Shown: positions 50,913 to 61,595 of the stretch, in pieces
Position numbering within the stretch: position 1 is the stretch's first letter
Layout: each line of letters starts with the position of its first letter
Translations under genes and position numbers: made by a program
The notes under the pieces: model-generated
Seen by the model: the letters and a program-made list of their open reading frames with translations, nothing else
Databases searched by the model: none
What the model was told of the DNA's origin: nothing
Source of the DNA: Emiliania huxleyi CCMP1516
Taxonomy: Eukaryota > Haptophyta > Isochrysidales > Noelaerhabdaceae
DNA length: 64,000 nucleotides
Direction of reading: 5' to 3'
NCBI RefSeq assembly: GCF_000372725.1
Contig: NW_005198966.1
Span: 440,247 to 504,246 of the forward strand

Positions 50913-51992
50913 ATGGGCGACGAGGCCCACGCCGCAGACGACGAGACTGAGAACACGTTGTACGCCGTCCTGCTGTGCAACCCTGCGGCCACGCACGAGG
51001 AGCTGCGGAGAGCCTACAAGGAGCAGGCGCTGCATTGGCACCCAGACAAGAACGACGACCCCGAGGCGGAGGAGCGCTTCAAGCTCATCAGCACCGCGTG
51101 GAGCATCCTCTCGGACGACGCCAAGCGGGCGGCGTACGATGCGAGCCTCGCAAGAGGCGCCGCCGCAGAGCAGGACTACTACAATACCGCCTTTGGCGCG
51201 GATTGTAGCCGCGCGTTCGACGCGGACGCGGCGCGGGAGGCGTGGCAGGCCTTCGTGCGCGCCGAGGAGGCGGCGCGGAGGCGGCGGGCGAGGAGGGAGC
51301 GCGGCTTGCTGGTTGGCGTGGTGAGCCTTGCGGTCTGGTCGGTGCTCGCCCTGGTCGGTGCGCAACTCGCGTGCGGCGGCGACGCGCTGCTCTTCCCGCG
51401 CGCGCTGCAGGCGTCCAACGGCGACGGCGAGCTGGCGCTCGCCAAACTCTCCCTCGACGTGAGCACACTGCGGGCGAGGCTGGTGGCGAGGCACGAGGCG
51501 GCGGCGCTGCGCGGGTGGCACCGCTCGCTGCTTGGCTCACGGGCCGGCCTCCTCCTCCGCACGCACACGCCGTACCTCCGCATCGCCATCAACGGCAGCG
51601 CCGACCTGCGCCGCGCGCCGGACGTCGGCCGGAGAGGCGGTCGCGGCTGGCTGCTCGTCTCGTCGAGCAGCGGAGAGGACATCTACGGGAGGGAGAGGCG
51701 CGTGCGCACAAACACGTTCCTCTACTTCCCAAACGAGGCGCCGCGCCCGTGGCCGCCGCCCGCGGCGCTCTGCGTGCGGCTCCTCCAGTCGGGCAGCATC
51801 CGCGAGCGGGGCTGGTGGGACGACATGTCGAGACAGCTCGGGGGCCGGCTGCGCGGCTTTGGGCTCGCGGTGGTCCCGGGCTCGGAGTGCGCTCCCGAGT
51901 ACGGCCTCCTCACCCTCGCGGGCGGCACGGCCTGCGCGCTCGTCGCGGCGCGGCTCACCGCCCGCGCCGCGACCCGCGGTATGGAGTCTTGA
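50913..51992 (+). CDS. membrane-anchored J-domain (DnaJ/HSP40) protein
   Basis: The 359-residue product starts at ATG 50913 (MGDEAHAADDETENTLY). The J domain spans residues about 15-75, with the HPD signature in QALHWHPDKNDDPEAEERFK. A charged linker leads to one membrane helix (LLVGVVSLAVWSVLALVGAQLAC). The C-terminal 200 residues are unfamiliar (SLLGSRAGLLLRTHTPYLRI, NTFLYFPNEAPRPWPPP). They end in a second possible helix, LTLAGGTACALVAARL. It probably recruits HSP70 to a membrane, perhaps the ER; the side is not clear. The gene has no intron and converges on the HNH gene. Confidence 0.85.
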   Translation: MGDEAHAADDETENTLYAVLLCNPAATHEELRRAYKEQALHWHPDKNDDPEAEERFKLISTAWSILSDDAKRAAYDASLARGAAAEQDYYNTAFGADCSRAFDADAAREAWQAFVRAEEAARRRRARRERGLLVGVVSLAVWSVLALVGAQLACGGDALLFPRALQASNGDGELALAKLSLDVSTLRARLVARHEAAALRGWHRSLLGSRAGLLLRTHTPYLRIAINGSADLRRAPDVGRRGGRGWLLVSSSSGEDIYGRERRVRTNTFLYFPNEAPRPWPPPAALCVRLLQSGSIRERGWWDDMSRQLGGRLRGFGLAVVPGSECAPEYGLLTLAGGTACALVAARLTARAATRGMES

Positions 51993-52261
51993 GTCTTGAC
52001 GTACGAGATACGAGCGTCGACTCGGCTATGGCTTCTCTCGTACTGTTCTGTGGTAGAAGAGGCCTCCGCTACCCGCGGTACTCGTAGTCCTAGACTCGTA
52101 AAGTTTCTTTCACACAACACATGGATTATGGTACAGCCCGTCAGAGCCTCAGAGAGGTGCAGGGGTGGTGTCAGAGCTGTGACTTCCCCCTGCAGCAGCG
52201 TCTCTGAGTCTGAGAGCGCGCGCTCTCTGTCTCACAGCCAGGTCACAGCTCTCCGTGGCGG

Positions 52262-52813
52262 TCACAGATACTTTTCCCATGCAGAGGCGACCGCCGAGTG
52301 TGGCCGCAGCCTGTACGCAGACAGCTTTTGCCGCATCATGTCCGCTGGCCGCGGCTCGAGAGGCTCTCGCAACAGGCGCATACCAGACTGCTTGAGCGAC
52401 AGTGCACCCTTCCTAGCGTTGCACTTGGCGCAGCAGGCAACCATGTTGGTCCACGTGTCCCTCCCGCCGTCGCTCTTCGGAATCACGTGATCAACCGTTC
52501 TGGCAACGCCGCCACAGTACTGGCAGACACATGCGTCGCGCTGTAGGATACGTGGGCGGGTCGAGTTGCCGGTTCGGCGCGGCTTCCCGATGGACTGGTA
52601 TTGCGTGAGCACTATCACGGCGGGCGCGCGGAGGGAGAGCTTCTCCGAGAAAAGCAGGATGTCGGTGCTCTCCACCTCGTGCGCCTTGTTCTCTCGGAGG
52701 AGCAGAGCGCCGCGCACCGGGTGGCAGGCGGAGAGTGGAGAGTAATCTGCGTTGAGGACGAGCGTGCGCAGCCGCTTCGAGGCCAGCGCGGCGGCGGCCT
52801 TGGCGGGATGCAT
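52262..52813 (-). CDS. HNH endonuclease-family protein, cyanobacterial/plastid type
   Basis: The 183-residue product contains the LVLNADYSPLS start motif of this HNH group. The nuclease fold follows: RDACVCQYCGG (first CxxC), TVDHVIPKSDGGRDTW (DHVIP, the His-containing catalytic core) and NMVACCAKCNARKG (second CxxC). These four Cys should bind zinc. Similar proteins are common in cyanobacteria and algae. The role is unknown; DNA binding or cleavage is inferred from the fold. Start MHPAKAAAALASKR may double as a short transit peptide. An 11-bp inverted pair AGAGCTGTGAC (about 52165 and 52238) lies in the 3' flank. Confidence 0.85.
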   Translation of the reverse strand: MHPAKAAAALASKRLRTLVLNADYSPLSACHPVRGALLLRENKAHEVESTDILLFSEKLSLRAPAVIVLTQYQSIGKPRRTGNSTRPRILQRDACVCQYCGGVARTVDHVIPKSDGGRDTWTNMVACCAKCNARKGALSLKQSGMRLLREPLEPRPADMMRQKLSAYRLRPHSAVASAWEKYL

Positions 52814-52886
52814 CGCAGCTTGCTCGGGTCAATCACCGGCCGCGAAACAACGCGACAAATAAAAAACTTTGCGTAGAATTGCTTCG

Positions 52887-52960
52887 CCGGTGTGTGGTGG
52901 CGGCGTGCCGTCCTCCCATCCCTCCCTTGGCGTGTTTCTTTCTTTCTTTCTTTGCTCTCG
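52887..52960 (+). repeat. CTTT-rich dispersed repeat, copy 2
   Basis: GTGTGTGGTGGCGGCGTGCC ... CATCCCTCCCTTGG ... (TTTC)4. Inverse of 43200-43285. Confidence 0.8.
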
Positions 52961-53021
52961 CCCGTGCTTTGATAAGAAACAAAGAAAGTTCAGACCAGGC
53001 GCGCGCAAAGTACTTACTGCA

Positions 53022-53090
53022 TACTGGAAGAACCTCCCACCATCCCTCCCTTGGGTTGTCCGTTTTCTTTCTTTACTTACTGGAAGAACC
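53022..53090. repeat. CTTT-rich repeat inserted with 13-bp target duplication
   Basis: TACTGGAAGAACC occurs at 53022-53034 and 53078-53090, around a short copy of the CTTT repeat. The duplicated bases encode the last residues and stop of the 2OG-oxygenase. Confidence 0.85.
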
Positions 53091-54033
53091 CGACCGCCAC
53101 GCGACGCGTCACTTTCGCACTGCCGGCCTTCACCTCTTGCATGCCGTGCTTCCACTCGACCGCGCCGTGGCCCTGGCGGCCGCGAAAGAGGAGCAGCTCG
53201 CCCGCGGCGGCAAAGGGGAAGGGCTGCGTTTCAAACGGTGGGTTGGCGTCGGCCAGGTAGAATTCGCCACCCGTATAGTCGACGCCCGGCTGCGAGAGGA
53301 GGAGCAGGGCCTGGAAGTCGCCGCACGAGTCGCGGTGCGCGAAGTTGATGCCGCCCAACCCGTACCGCAGCAGCAGGGCCTTGGACTTGTCCAGCGCGTC
53401 CTTGCCAGACATGGTCACAGTGACGTCCGTCCCGCCCCTCTTTTCCTTCCTCTTCACCTCGCAAAGCGGGCCTGCATGGTCGATGAGCCATTTCCGCGCC
53501 GCGTCCTGGCAGCGCTGCAGGAGGTCTGGCAGCGGCTTCGTCAGATCCGCGTACTCTCCGGCGTACCCGTTCCCTTGTGAGTGATCCAGCCTGCGCGGCG
53601 CCTTCTTGTCCGTCTTCTGTGTGGACAGTTGGTGAAGGACGGTGCTCACCTCCGCCGGATTGAGCAGCTGGACCAGCAGCGCGCCATCTCGCAGCAGGTC
53701 GGCCGCGTTATCCGGGAAGCGCGTGTACAGTGCTTTAAGCGAGGGCGGCGCCGCCACCACATCGGGCGCCGCATCAGACGGAAGCTCCGGCACGATGAAG
53801 TCGCCCTTTTTCGGCGGTAAGCAGAGCTTGTCGTACGGAGCTTTGCCGAGTGCCTCTCTTAGCGCACCGCAGACGGTTGGCCGTGTTCCATCGTTCATAG
53901 CCACCGGATAGCGTCCGCCGTGCTGCCGCGTGAGGATCTCGACGACGTGCTCGCCCTTCATCTTTTTCTCGCCGCTCCGCCGCAGGTCGCTGGCGTACTC
54001 GCGAGTGACGTCCTTGAGGTCGCGCTTCATCAT
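53077..54033 (-). CDS. 2-oxoglutarate/Fe(II)-dependent dioxygenase
   Basis: The 318-residue protein starts MMKRDLKDVTREYASDLRRS at 54033; ATG 54060 adds nine residues. The C-terminal half has the jelly-roll signature: iron ligands in INFAHRDSCGDFQ (HxD) and the distal His of FRGRQGHGAVEWKHGMQEV. Arg in VTRRVAVGFFQ is suited to bind 2-oxoglutarate. PGVDYTGGEFYLAD is the usual strand between them. The N-terminal half (DLLRDGALLVQLLNPAEV) is not recognised. The substrate is unknown. The sequence GGxF ... GHGAV ... GFFQ resembles prolyl-hydroxylase-like and nucleic-acid-oxygenase families. The stop codon lies at the edge of an inserted repeat. Confidence 0.8.
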   Translation of the reverse strand: MMKRDLKDVTREYASDLRRSGEKKMKGEHVVEILTRQHGGRYPVAMNDGTRPTVCGALREALGKAPYDKLCLPPKKGDFIVPELPSDAAPDVVAAPPSLKALYTRFPDNAADLLRDGALLVQLLNPAEVSTVLHQLSTQKTDKKAPRRLDHSQGNGYAGEYADLTKPLPDLLQRCQDAARKWLIDHAGPLCEVKRKEKRGGTDVTVTMSGKDALDKSKALLLRYGLGGINFAHRDSCGDFQALLLLSQPGVDYTGGEFYLADANPPFETQPFPFAAAGELLLFRGRQGHGAVEWKHGMQEVKAGSAKVTRRVAVGFFQ

Positions 54034-54359
54034 GGGGGAGGGGCGCGGATGCCCGCGCACCGATATTTCTTTTCTTGAAGGTCGATTTAAGAAGAAAACG
54101 CCTGATTAACCCTAATCCTAACTCTAATCCTAACCTAAAAGGTGGGGTGCTAGTCTGGGACCCATACGTGGCAGTTCCCTTGCTCCAAGCGCTTGCGCTT
54201 CGGCGGTAGTGATCTAGTCACCCGAATACCACGTTCGGATCCTCCTCATCGCAAACCCTGTCGAAAGTTCACCTACGGGTATCTTAAAAGAGCTAATAGA
54301 AAGAGAGAAACCAGGCCGGAGGTGCCGTCGCGCGCCAAAGCGCTTGGGTGTGCCTTTAT
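54034..54359. other. divergent intergenic region with telomere-like repeats
   Basis: CCCTAATCCTAACTCTAATC at 54108-54142 is a degenerate CCTAAC array. Otherwise nothing is recognised. Confidence 0.5.
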
Positions 54360-55287
54360 ATGCTGTCGGCAGAGCATCTCGAGTGCCCCGTGTGTCTCGA
54401 AGTCCGCGACGGGCACATCCACCAGTGCCAAGCAGACCACCTCGTCTGCGCCGAATGCGACCGCGGCCTGACCACGCGGCTGTGCCCGACGTGCCGCGAG
54501 CCCCTCCACTCCCTTGCGCAGCCAAACCGCAACCGCTTCGCTGAGCGAATGATCGCGCGGCTGCCGGCGGCATGCGACCACTGCGGCGCGGCGACAACGC
54601 GCGGCGACAAGGCCGGCCACGAGCTGGACTGTCCACAGCGGTGGCTTTCGGAGGGTGCGGCAGTGTGTCGATGAGGGAGCGCTATTGGGAGGCCTTGGCG
54701 TCAAGCCAAAGCCAAAGCCGGTAGTGATCAAGAAGTGGTGCGAGGAGATCAAGGTCGGCACGTGGATGTCTGGCGATGGCACGGTCGTCTTTGAGCCGGA
54801 CATCTTCCACTGGGTGCCACCGCGGGAGGTGCCGGGCGTCGGCATCGTCACCCTCAAGATGCGGACGTCGAGCATTAGTCAGGCTGTCTTTGACAAGCGG
54901 AGCAACGTGCTCAAGGTCCGCGGCCTTGTGGAGGTGCCAATGGACAAGCTCGTACGCTACTACGACTGCTTCGCCAGCCCCGGTGGACCGCCCCGCGCCC
55001 TCTCCGCCACCGCAACGCGACCCACTTTGCCCCCCCCTTCTGTTGCAGACTCGCCCAAGGGCTACCTTTGGCTCACGTTCCAAAACTACGAGGAGTTCAC
55101 CGAGGTGATCAAGGCGGTGCCGCGGCTGAAGGCGAGGATCACCTTCCGGAACTCGCTATTCGCTGCTACGAGCCGCGGCGGCGGCTCCGGCGGCTCCAGC
55201 GCCGAAGCGCGGAGGAACGCGGTGGAGGAGAACTCCTCGACTGATGAGGAGGACCTTCCACTTAGTAGGCGCCTGTTATCGAGATAG
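54360..55287 (+). CDS. RING-finger E3 ubiquitin ligase-like protein
   Basis: Three exons, 54360-54654, 54692-54982 and 55049-55287, encode 274 residues. The first intron is only 37 nt (GAGG|GTGCGG ... GGGAG|GCC). The second is 66 nt (CCCG|GTGGAC ... TTGCAG|AC). Both keep the frame. The RING is CPVCLEV ... CQADHLVCAECDRG ... CPTCREPL. A second Cys/His cluster (CDHCGAATTRGDKAGHELDC) resembles the TRAF/SIAH type. The C-terminal domain (FEPDIFHWVPPREVPGVG, GYLWLTFQNYEEFTEVIKAV) is not recognised. SIAH-like ligases use such a layout. An upstream in-frame ATG at 54348 is possible. Confidence 0.8.
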
Positions 55288-55503
55288 ATGCCGCGCCCAG
55301 AACTGACATCTGTCCGAGGGCGAGCGTAAAGCCGTATGCTGTGAAATTTACGTTAAAATTCTTTTTTAGTGCTGTGAGAGCGCGGCTTGTATTTTAAGAA
55401 TTCTTTTTATATTCTCGGTTCTCCACGGCAGCTGCTTGAGCATCCCCTCCCGCGCCCATGGCCTGATGCACGTGCCTCCCACACACTGCACCCCGTTGTT
55501 CTT

Positions 55504-55905
55504 CTTCTACGCGGGGTGTGGAGGGTGAGTCGTTGACGGTTGTGCGCCGGGCCCTCCTGCTCGGCTCCAGCCAGTAGACAAGTCTTCTCATCAACAGAGT
55601 AGATGGATCTGACCTCAGGGCCGATGTGACCAAGCGCTGGTAGCGTGGTTTAGCCTCACACCCATGGTCTCACAGTGTGCCGGCAGTCGCCGAGCACTGT
55701 CGCTCACCACAAGCCGCAGCACAAGTGACTGAGGGCCAGTGAGGGCGAGCCCATCGCTGTGACAGCTGTGGCAGCCGCACAGTAGGCTGTGTCAACTGTG
55801 CAGAGCGTGTGAGCAGCAGAGGAGCTGCTCTCCAGGCTTCTGGCGCAAAGAGCTGCATGCCACCGAAGGCGCTGTCGAGGTTCGCCGAGCGCGGCGAAAT
55901 CGCTA
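55504..55905 (-). repeat. repeat family B, copy 3 (inverted)
   Basis: Reverse complement of 41190-41600, including the segment that is deleted from copy 1. Confidence 0.85.
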
Positions 55906-56194
55906 AAATCTGAGGATTGAGGATTCAGACTTCGCTTTAGTGGGCCAAAGTGAGTTTATGGATGTGTGAGAACGATGCGCGACACGAGGAGTCACGCGGA
56001 CCGACTCGTCGGTGACTCTGCTGCACGCCGTTTCAGAATTTTTCTCAGCGTGAGCGAGACGTGGAAGAGTGCCACCGTCGGGTAGGACAGGTCGGCCCGG
56101 AGCAGCGGAGTAGCCGTCGTGGTCGCGGCGAGCAGCGCCGGCCACTCCGGCGCCGCGTCGGCAATGTGGGAGCATGTCCACCGCCACTTCGCGG

Positions 56195-56350
56195 TCGCAG
56201 CGCTGTTGTCGCCCGAAACGCCGCATATCCCTCTGGCGGGCCAAAGATCGACTCGCATGTCGATTTTGACTCGACGGCGGCATGGAGGCATCACGTCTCC
56301 ATGCCGCCGTCAAGTCGGAGCCAGTCTACAGCGACCACAGCGCTCACCGC
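56195..56350. repeat. foldback sequence
   Basis: GACGGCGGCATGGAG and CTCCATGCCGCCGTC (about 56271-56309) pair across a short loop. CATATCCCTCTGGCG and CGCAGGGATATGG, and AGCGCTGTTGTCGC and GCGACCACAGCGCT, pair further out. Confidence 0.7.
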
Positions 56351-57065
56351 AGGGATATGGCTAGCTTTTCAGTATTCAGAGTCAAGTTGCTTGCGCGAAA
56401 TCCCACATTTTGGTGGATTTTGGGCGCTGTGGCCCCAAAGAACGCCCTACCGAGGGTGTGGGGGGGGCGCACTCTTCGTACTTCGACTTGGGCTATTATC
56501 TGCCACACCGGGAGGGCGGCCGCGGCGGTCGGTGGCACAGGCGACAAGTCTTCAAGGCACACAAGGGGTGAGGTGTTTTTCGCGCAGCTGGGCCCCAAGA
56601 CGACAGCGCCCCCCTTCCCGGGTGCGCGGTGAGCTGCCGTGGGCGTGCTGCGCGTCGGGGAACGCCGGGAGTTGGCAGAGGTGTTGCTCGTAGCTTCAGC
56701 TAGCCCCAGAAGAAGCCAGGTTTCCCACAGCGGCGCCGCGCGTGTGCCGCTGCGGGCGTGCGAGCGGGTTGTGCCAGCGCGTCGCTCGCACGGACCGCGG
56801 CTGATAACCCTGTATTGTGAAACGCCGAGGGCGGCACACAAGGCACACAGTAGCACAACCGAGCCACGTGGCCGCTCTCATCCCTCCTTCCGGGCTGGAA
56901 GGTGCTCACTACCCGTGGCCCGACGCGAGTCGCAAGCGGCGACGGTCTTCGGCGGCGGCGTCTCCAGTGTCGCGTCGCGGCGAGCGGAGACCCAGGCGCG
57001 CCGGCGCCGTAGCCCCACGCTGCGAGGGGGCGGTCGATTTACGCTCAAGACACATGTATAGGTCT

Positions 57066-60000
57066 CTACTCGTCGCGGCGCGACAACTCCTCCACGCACG
57101 CCGCCCGCACCTCTGCCGACACCACCACCGCACCCTTAGCCACCGCCTCGGCCTTGGCCTCAGGGAGCCCCCAGGCCTTCTTCTTCTTCTTCCCCGCAGC
57201 CCGCTGCGCAGGTACGACAGCCAGCGGCATGGCGAACCCGGCGTGAAGGATGAGGTGCGACGGGATGCGCACCCGCCCTCCCGCCGCGCCCTCCTCAAAA
57301 GGAGTCATCCAGTTGCTCACGCCAGGGACCTTGTTGTAGTACCAGGCGTCGATGACGAGGCTCCCCTTCTCTAGCTGAATCGCCTTGCCGTCTCCGCCCT
57401 CAAGCTCCTCGAGCTCCACGTCCGCGTCGAGCCGGTACGCCGGCCCTAGCGCCCGCGCGTAGTAGACCTCGTCCGCCGTTGCAAAGGCAATGTTATCGCC
57501 CGCCACCAACCCGCTCACCACCCCGTCGGTCCGCGCCTCGAGCTGCAGCTGCGCGTCCTCCTCGATGAGCTCCTCCGACGCCCCGTCCTTGCTCACTAGC
57601 TCACACAGTTTCCAGTCGTTGTCGCGCCCAAAGGCTGCGGCGTGCACGCAGTCGTCGTGCGGCTGATAGCGCGTCGCGATCGGCCGCGCCAGGGCCCGGC
57701 GGCAGCCGTCGCAAAGGCACCCGAGCCGCCGCGCGGCAATGACGTACTTCCCGTCCTTCTGCAGGTCGGGGTCGGCCCGGAAGTTGTTGTGGCCGAGCGT
57801 GGCTTTGATCCTCGAGTCCTCGCCCTCCTCCGCGTCGGCAGCCAGCGCGGCGGTCATCTCCTTGATGGCGGGCGCGTCACGAATGTCGTGCTCCTCGTAG
57901 GTGCGCACGTGCCGCGCGGCGGTGTTCGACTTCTCGCGCCGCTTGGAGTTCATCCCGGCCGGCTTGAGGTCGCCAAAACCCTCACGCGCGCGCTTCGCGC
58001 ACGCATCTGCGAAGCTGACAGCCTCTCCCTCCCTTGCGTCAGACGAGGCGACGACCGACTCGTCCCCCTCCATGAAGTCCGACCGCATCATCTCGCCGGT
58101 GAGCCAGTTCTTAAACACGCCCCCGTGCCCGTCCGCCTCGTCCTTGCCGTGCCCCGTGACCTCCAGCATCTGGTCGATGGTCACACGCTTCCCTTTCGCC
58201 CGCAGGTCAGCGACTAGCACGCAGAGCAGGTACATGGCTTTGCTGCACTTGTACTGTTTAGCGCACCCGTCCGTCTTGAGCCACACAGTGCCCCCGTCTA
58301 GTAGCACATTCGCTTGCAGCAGCTCATCCAGCATGACACGCATGTTGTGCGTCGTCACTTTGGCCTCTTGCGCCTTGTAGTCAGAGCAGTGGTAGTAGAT
58401 CTGCTTCTCTAGCACACCGAGCGAGTCGAGCTCCTTGCCCCGCTCCTCAGGCGACATGGAGGCGAGCCCGGCCAGCACCGGGTCGTCCGCCGGGATCGTC
58501 GCCTTGAACCCCTCAGCCACAGCCACCTCGATAGTGATAGCGGTATTGACCCAATGCTCAGTCTGAATCTGCGTCCTGCGCAGGCGGTTGAGTTTCTCCG
58601 AGTAGTCCATGATCAGCGAGAGGTCACCTTTCCGAATGGCCGCCCTGTCTTTGCGCACCATCCAGGTCCACTTTGCCATCTGGTTGTGAAAGCAGAAGTA
58701 TTGCAGTTTCTCTCGGTACTGCTGCATGAATTCGCCGATAGGCACGGTCTTCTCGACCAGCATCAGCTTCGACGTCTTCTTGCGGTCGCCAGTGGTCTCG
58801 TCGACGTACGACGTCTCCACCTCACGTGTCTCATACACCTGGTGTGTGACGCGGTAGGCGGTCGCCGACGTGTCCTCCTCGCGCGGGCTCGTCTTCATCT
58901 TGGACACCCCGCAGTGCTTGCAGCGGCCGAGTATGCACCTGAGAGAGAGCGCTTACTGTAACGTGTAGCGCTACCGTAGCGGGGTTGGTTTTTTTGCCGG
59001 TGGCAGGTGCCCCTCGAGCAAATGTGTCGGAGAGTATCCGCCTAGAGTGTTTCTACTCATAATAATGTTCGAAGCGATTCGGGTGTGTGGTTTTGGATTT
59101 TTAGCGTAAAAACAACAGCTTGGGTCCATCTTCTCTGGCTACAGGCTGTGACAGCGAGAATAGAGTGAGCCACGACCGAAATTGCATCTACGGCGCACGT
59201 CAGGCTCGCCGAGCCCGTCGCGTCGCATGGCTGGCACAGCGAGGCAGCGACGGCGTCCTTGGGCGCGGCGTGGTCGTACGCGGCCGTGTAGCCGGCGCCG
59301 TGCCGCTTGGCGAGCGACGCGCGCGCCCGGTTCAGGGCCTGGTGCTGGAGCCGGAACTCGATGCAGTACCTAGGAGAAGCACGCAGAAGATTCACGCACG
59401 GGCAGGCACGTGGCAGCGCGGCGCGGTGCGCGCGCCGGCAGCCGCACATGTCCAAGTGGCGCTTGGTCATGCGCCGCAGCTCGCGTGGCCTCAGCTTCCG
59501 GAAGGCAGCCTCGCCAATGATGACGGTCGGGTTGGCCTTTTTGAAGTCGAGGTACACGTCCGTCAGCGAGACCTCGCTCAACAGCTTGGGCACGAAGATG
59601 TCCTCGCCCTGGTCGTCCTTGAATTTCAGCACGTCGGACTTGATGGGCGAGCGCTTGATCGAGGGGTGCGCCACGTAGAACTCGAGCACCATGCGCTTCA
59701 CCTCGTCACTGTGCCGGTGGCCGAGCAGCGTCCGCGTTGCAAGCCAATACGCCCGCAGCTCGGGGTCATCCAGCTTGCGCCGCCGCTCGAGGGCCGCAAC
59801 GAGGCGGCGGTGCGTGGTGGACGGCGACATGCCGAGCAGCTCAGCGATCTCGCGCACGCGCGACACCTTGGCGACCGGCACCTCGCCGCCGTCCGCCTTC
59901 GCCTTCTTCGCGTGTCGGCCGCGCTGCAGCGCCTCGCCCTCCTCCTCCTGCGCCAGAAAGACGAGCAGTGTGTCGACCGCCTGATGCTCATCGTTCGACA

Positions 60001-60760
60001 GCGACCCGCGCGACCGCTTCCCGTCCGTCGCGAAGATGCCCGCGAGTGACTTGCGCACGCGCCCGAGCAGCTCCTCAGCCAAAGAGACGTCGGACTGCGT
60101 TCGCAGGCCGACGGAGGCCGCCGCCTCCGGGTACCTCTTCACGACGGCGTCGAGCACGACGCCCGCCTGGTACGGATCGGCCGGCAAAGAATCGGCGGTC
60201 TTGGATACCGCTCGCTGCGAAGCCCGCACGGTCGCCGCGTCGCCTCGCGCCTGGCCGTCGGAGCGCACGCGAAAGGCTTCGTTGCGTTGCTCGATGCTGA
60301 CCGGTTCGAGCGGCCCAGACTTCGGCAACAGCGCCTCCCGCGCTCGCGCCAGCTCCGCCGTCTTGGCCGCGTGCGCCAGCGACGCCGCCGCCGCCGCCTC
60401 AGTCTTCGCCGCCAGTTGCGCCTTCAGCGCGATCACTTCCGCCTGCAGCGCCGCGTTGAGCCGCGACCCGTCGCTGTCGCACGCGCCGCCGCCGCTCCGC
60501 CCGCCGCCGCCGCCGCCCGCTGCCGGCCCGCGCTTCGCCCGGCCGCCGGCCGGATCCTTGTCCGGTGCCGTCTCGGCCGGCCGCTTGCTTCCCGCCGCCG
60601 CGACCGCCTCCGCCGCCGCCGCGGCCATCTTGGCGGACTGCTTCTCGATCTTGGCTCGCTCTCGCCTCTCGCGCGCCGCCGCCGCCTTCTTCTGCTTCTG
60701 ATACCTGTCCGGGTCGTTCCCGGACAACGTCTTCCCGGACAACGTCGACATCGCGACCAT
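57066..60760 (-). CDS. DDE-type transposase-like protein, two exons
   Basis: Exon 1 (60760-59199) and exon 2 (58938-57066) join in frame across a 260-nt GT-AG intron (CTGAC|GTGCGCC ... TCTCTCAG|GTGCATA), giving 1144 residues. The N-terminal part has a basic coiled region and a helix-turn-helix (VREIAELLGMSPSTTHRRL). The splice completes a Cys cluster (CQPCDATGSASLTC|ILGRCKHCG), a probable zinc finger. Exon 2 carries a nuclease-like core: DLSLIMDYSEKLNR, HCSDYKAQEAKVTTHN, LWLKTDGCAKQYKCSKAMYL (W read as VWLKTDGC) and VTGHGKDEADGHGGVFKNWL. D, TDG and GHGK..DG.GG are typical of a transposase/RNase H-like group seen in many eukaryotic transposons. Terminal repeats were not found, so it may be a domesticated or old copy. 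Confidence 0.65.
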
Positions 60761-61595
60761 CGTTGGTCGCTAACTGCACCTGCCGAGGCTCTGTCTTGGC
60801 CGGCAAAATCGTGTTTCTTTTTCGGTCCTTCGTAACCGGAAAAGGGGACGTAGCTGCCTCTGCCGGCCCCAGGGCAACCGGCCCTCAAGAGTGGCGGGCG
60901 CCGGGCTTCCTTCACCACCGAGGGCAAGCTCTCCAGCGCCGCGCCGGTGCCATGAGCCGCGATGTGGACCGTTCGTGGGCAGCCGTACAGGTACGCGGGC
61001 CCTCGCGCGTACCATCTGAAGTAGTGAGGGGGCACACCAGCCGCTGCTCGGCGTCCCCCCGACGCGCCCAGGCCCCTCGCCTGGGTGGTGAAGGAAGGCC
61101 AGGCTTGCACTCGTGCCGAGCCTGAGACCCACGCGCGCCTCTTCACGCTTTTTAGTGTTTTGGTGGCTTTTCACACCTACCACTCATTACGTTCACAGCA
61201 CTCGGGGGGACCGACCCTGCATGGTCGGGCCGGCTCGCTGTGTCCCAGGGGACCCACTCAAAGGGCTGGGGGCGCAGGGAGCCAGGAGGAGGGCCCTGGG
61301 GGCGCTACTCGCTCGTTTGTCGCCTCCCTCACTTAGGTGGCCCCAGGTGGACGTAAAACACGTCGGGTCAAGGCACAAGGGCACGACCGATATTTTTGCT
61401 TGCAAAAACGCAACATTTTCTTCGCGGGCGGGGCTCCGCCCCGCACCCCGCCGGGGCTCCGCCGCCCCGGACCCTAGCTGACCGAGGGGAGGGGGGGTCA
61501 GCTGCCGCTGGCTCGGGACCGCTGAGCGACAGGGGAGTGAGGTACCCCCCCCCACCTCCACCTGGTCAGACCGTCGACCAAGAGGGGGGTCAACG
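60761..61595. other. intergenic with GC palindromes
   Basis: CTTCCTTCACCACC (60906-60919) and GGTGGTGAAGGAAG (61084-61097) form an inverted pair. GGGGCTCCGCC motifs repeat at 61431-61475. No gene is seen. Confidence 0.45.

Larger units (their letters stand above)
55288..57065. other. gene-poor region with repeats
   Basis: Holds repeat family B copy 3 and a foldback, both listed. 56400-56860 has short frames without motifs. No gene is supported. Confidence 0.5.

Noticed and set aside
54160-54290. tRNA gene downstream of the CCTAAC repeats
   Set aside because: No cloverleaf with proper A and B boxes could be formed by eye.
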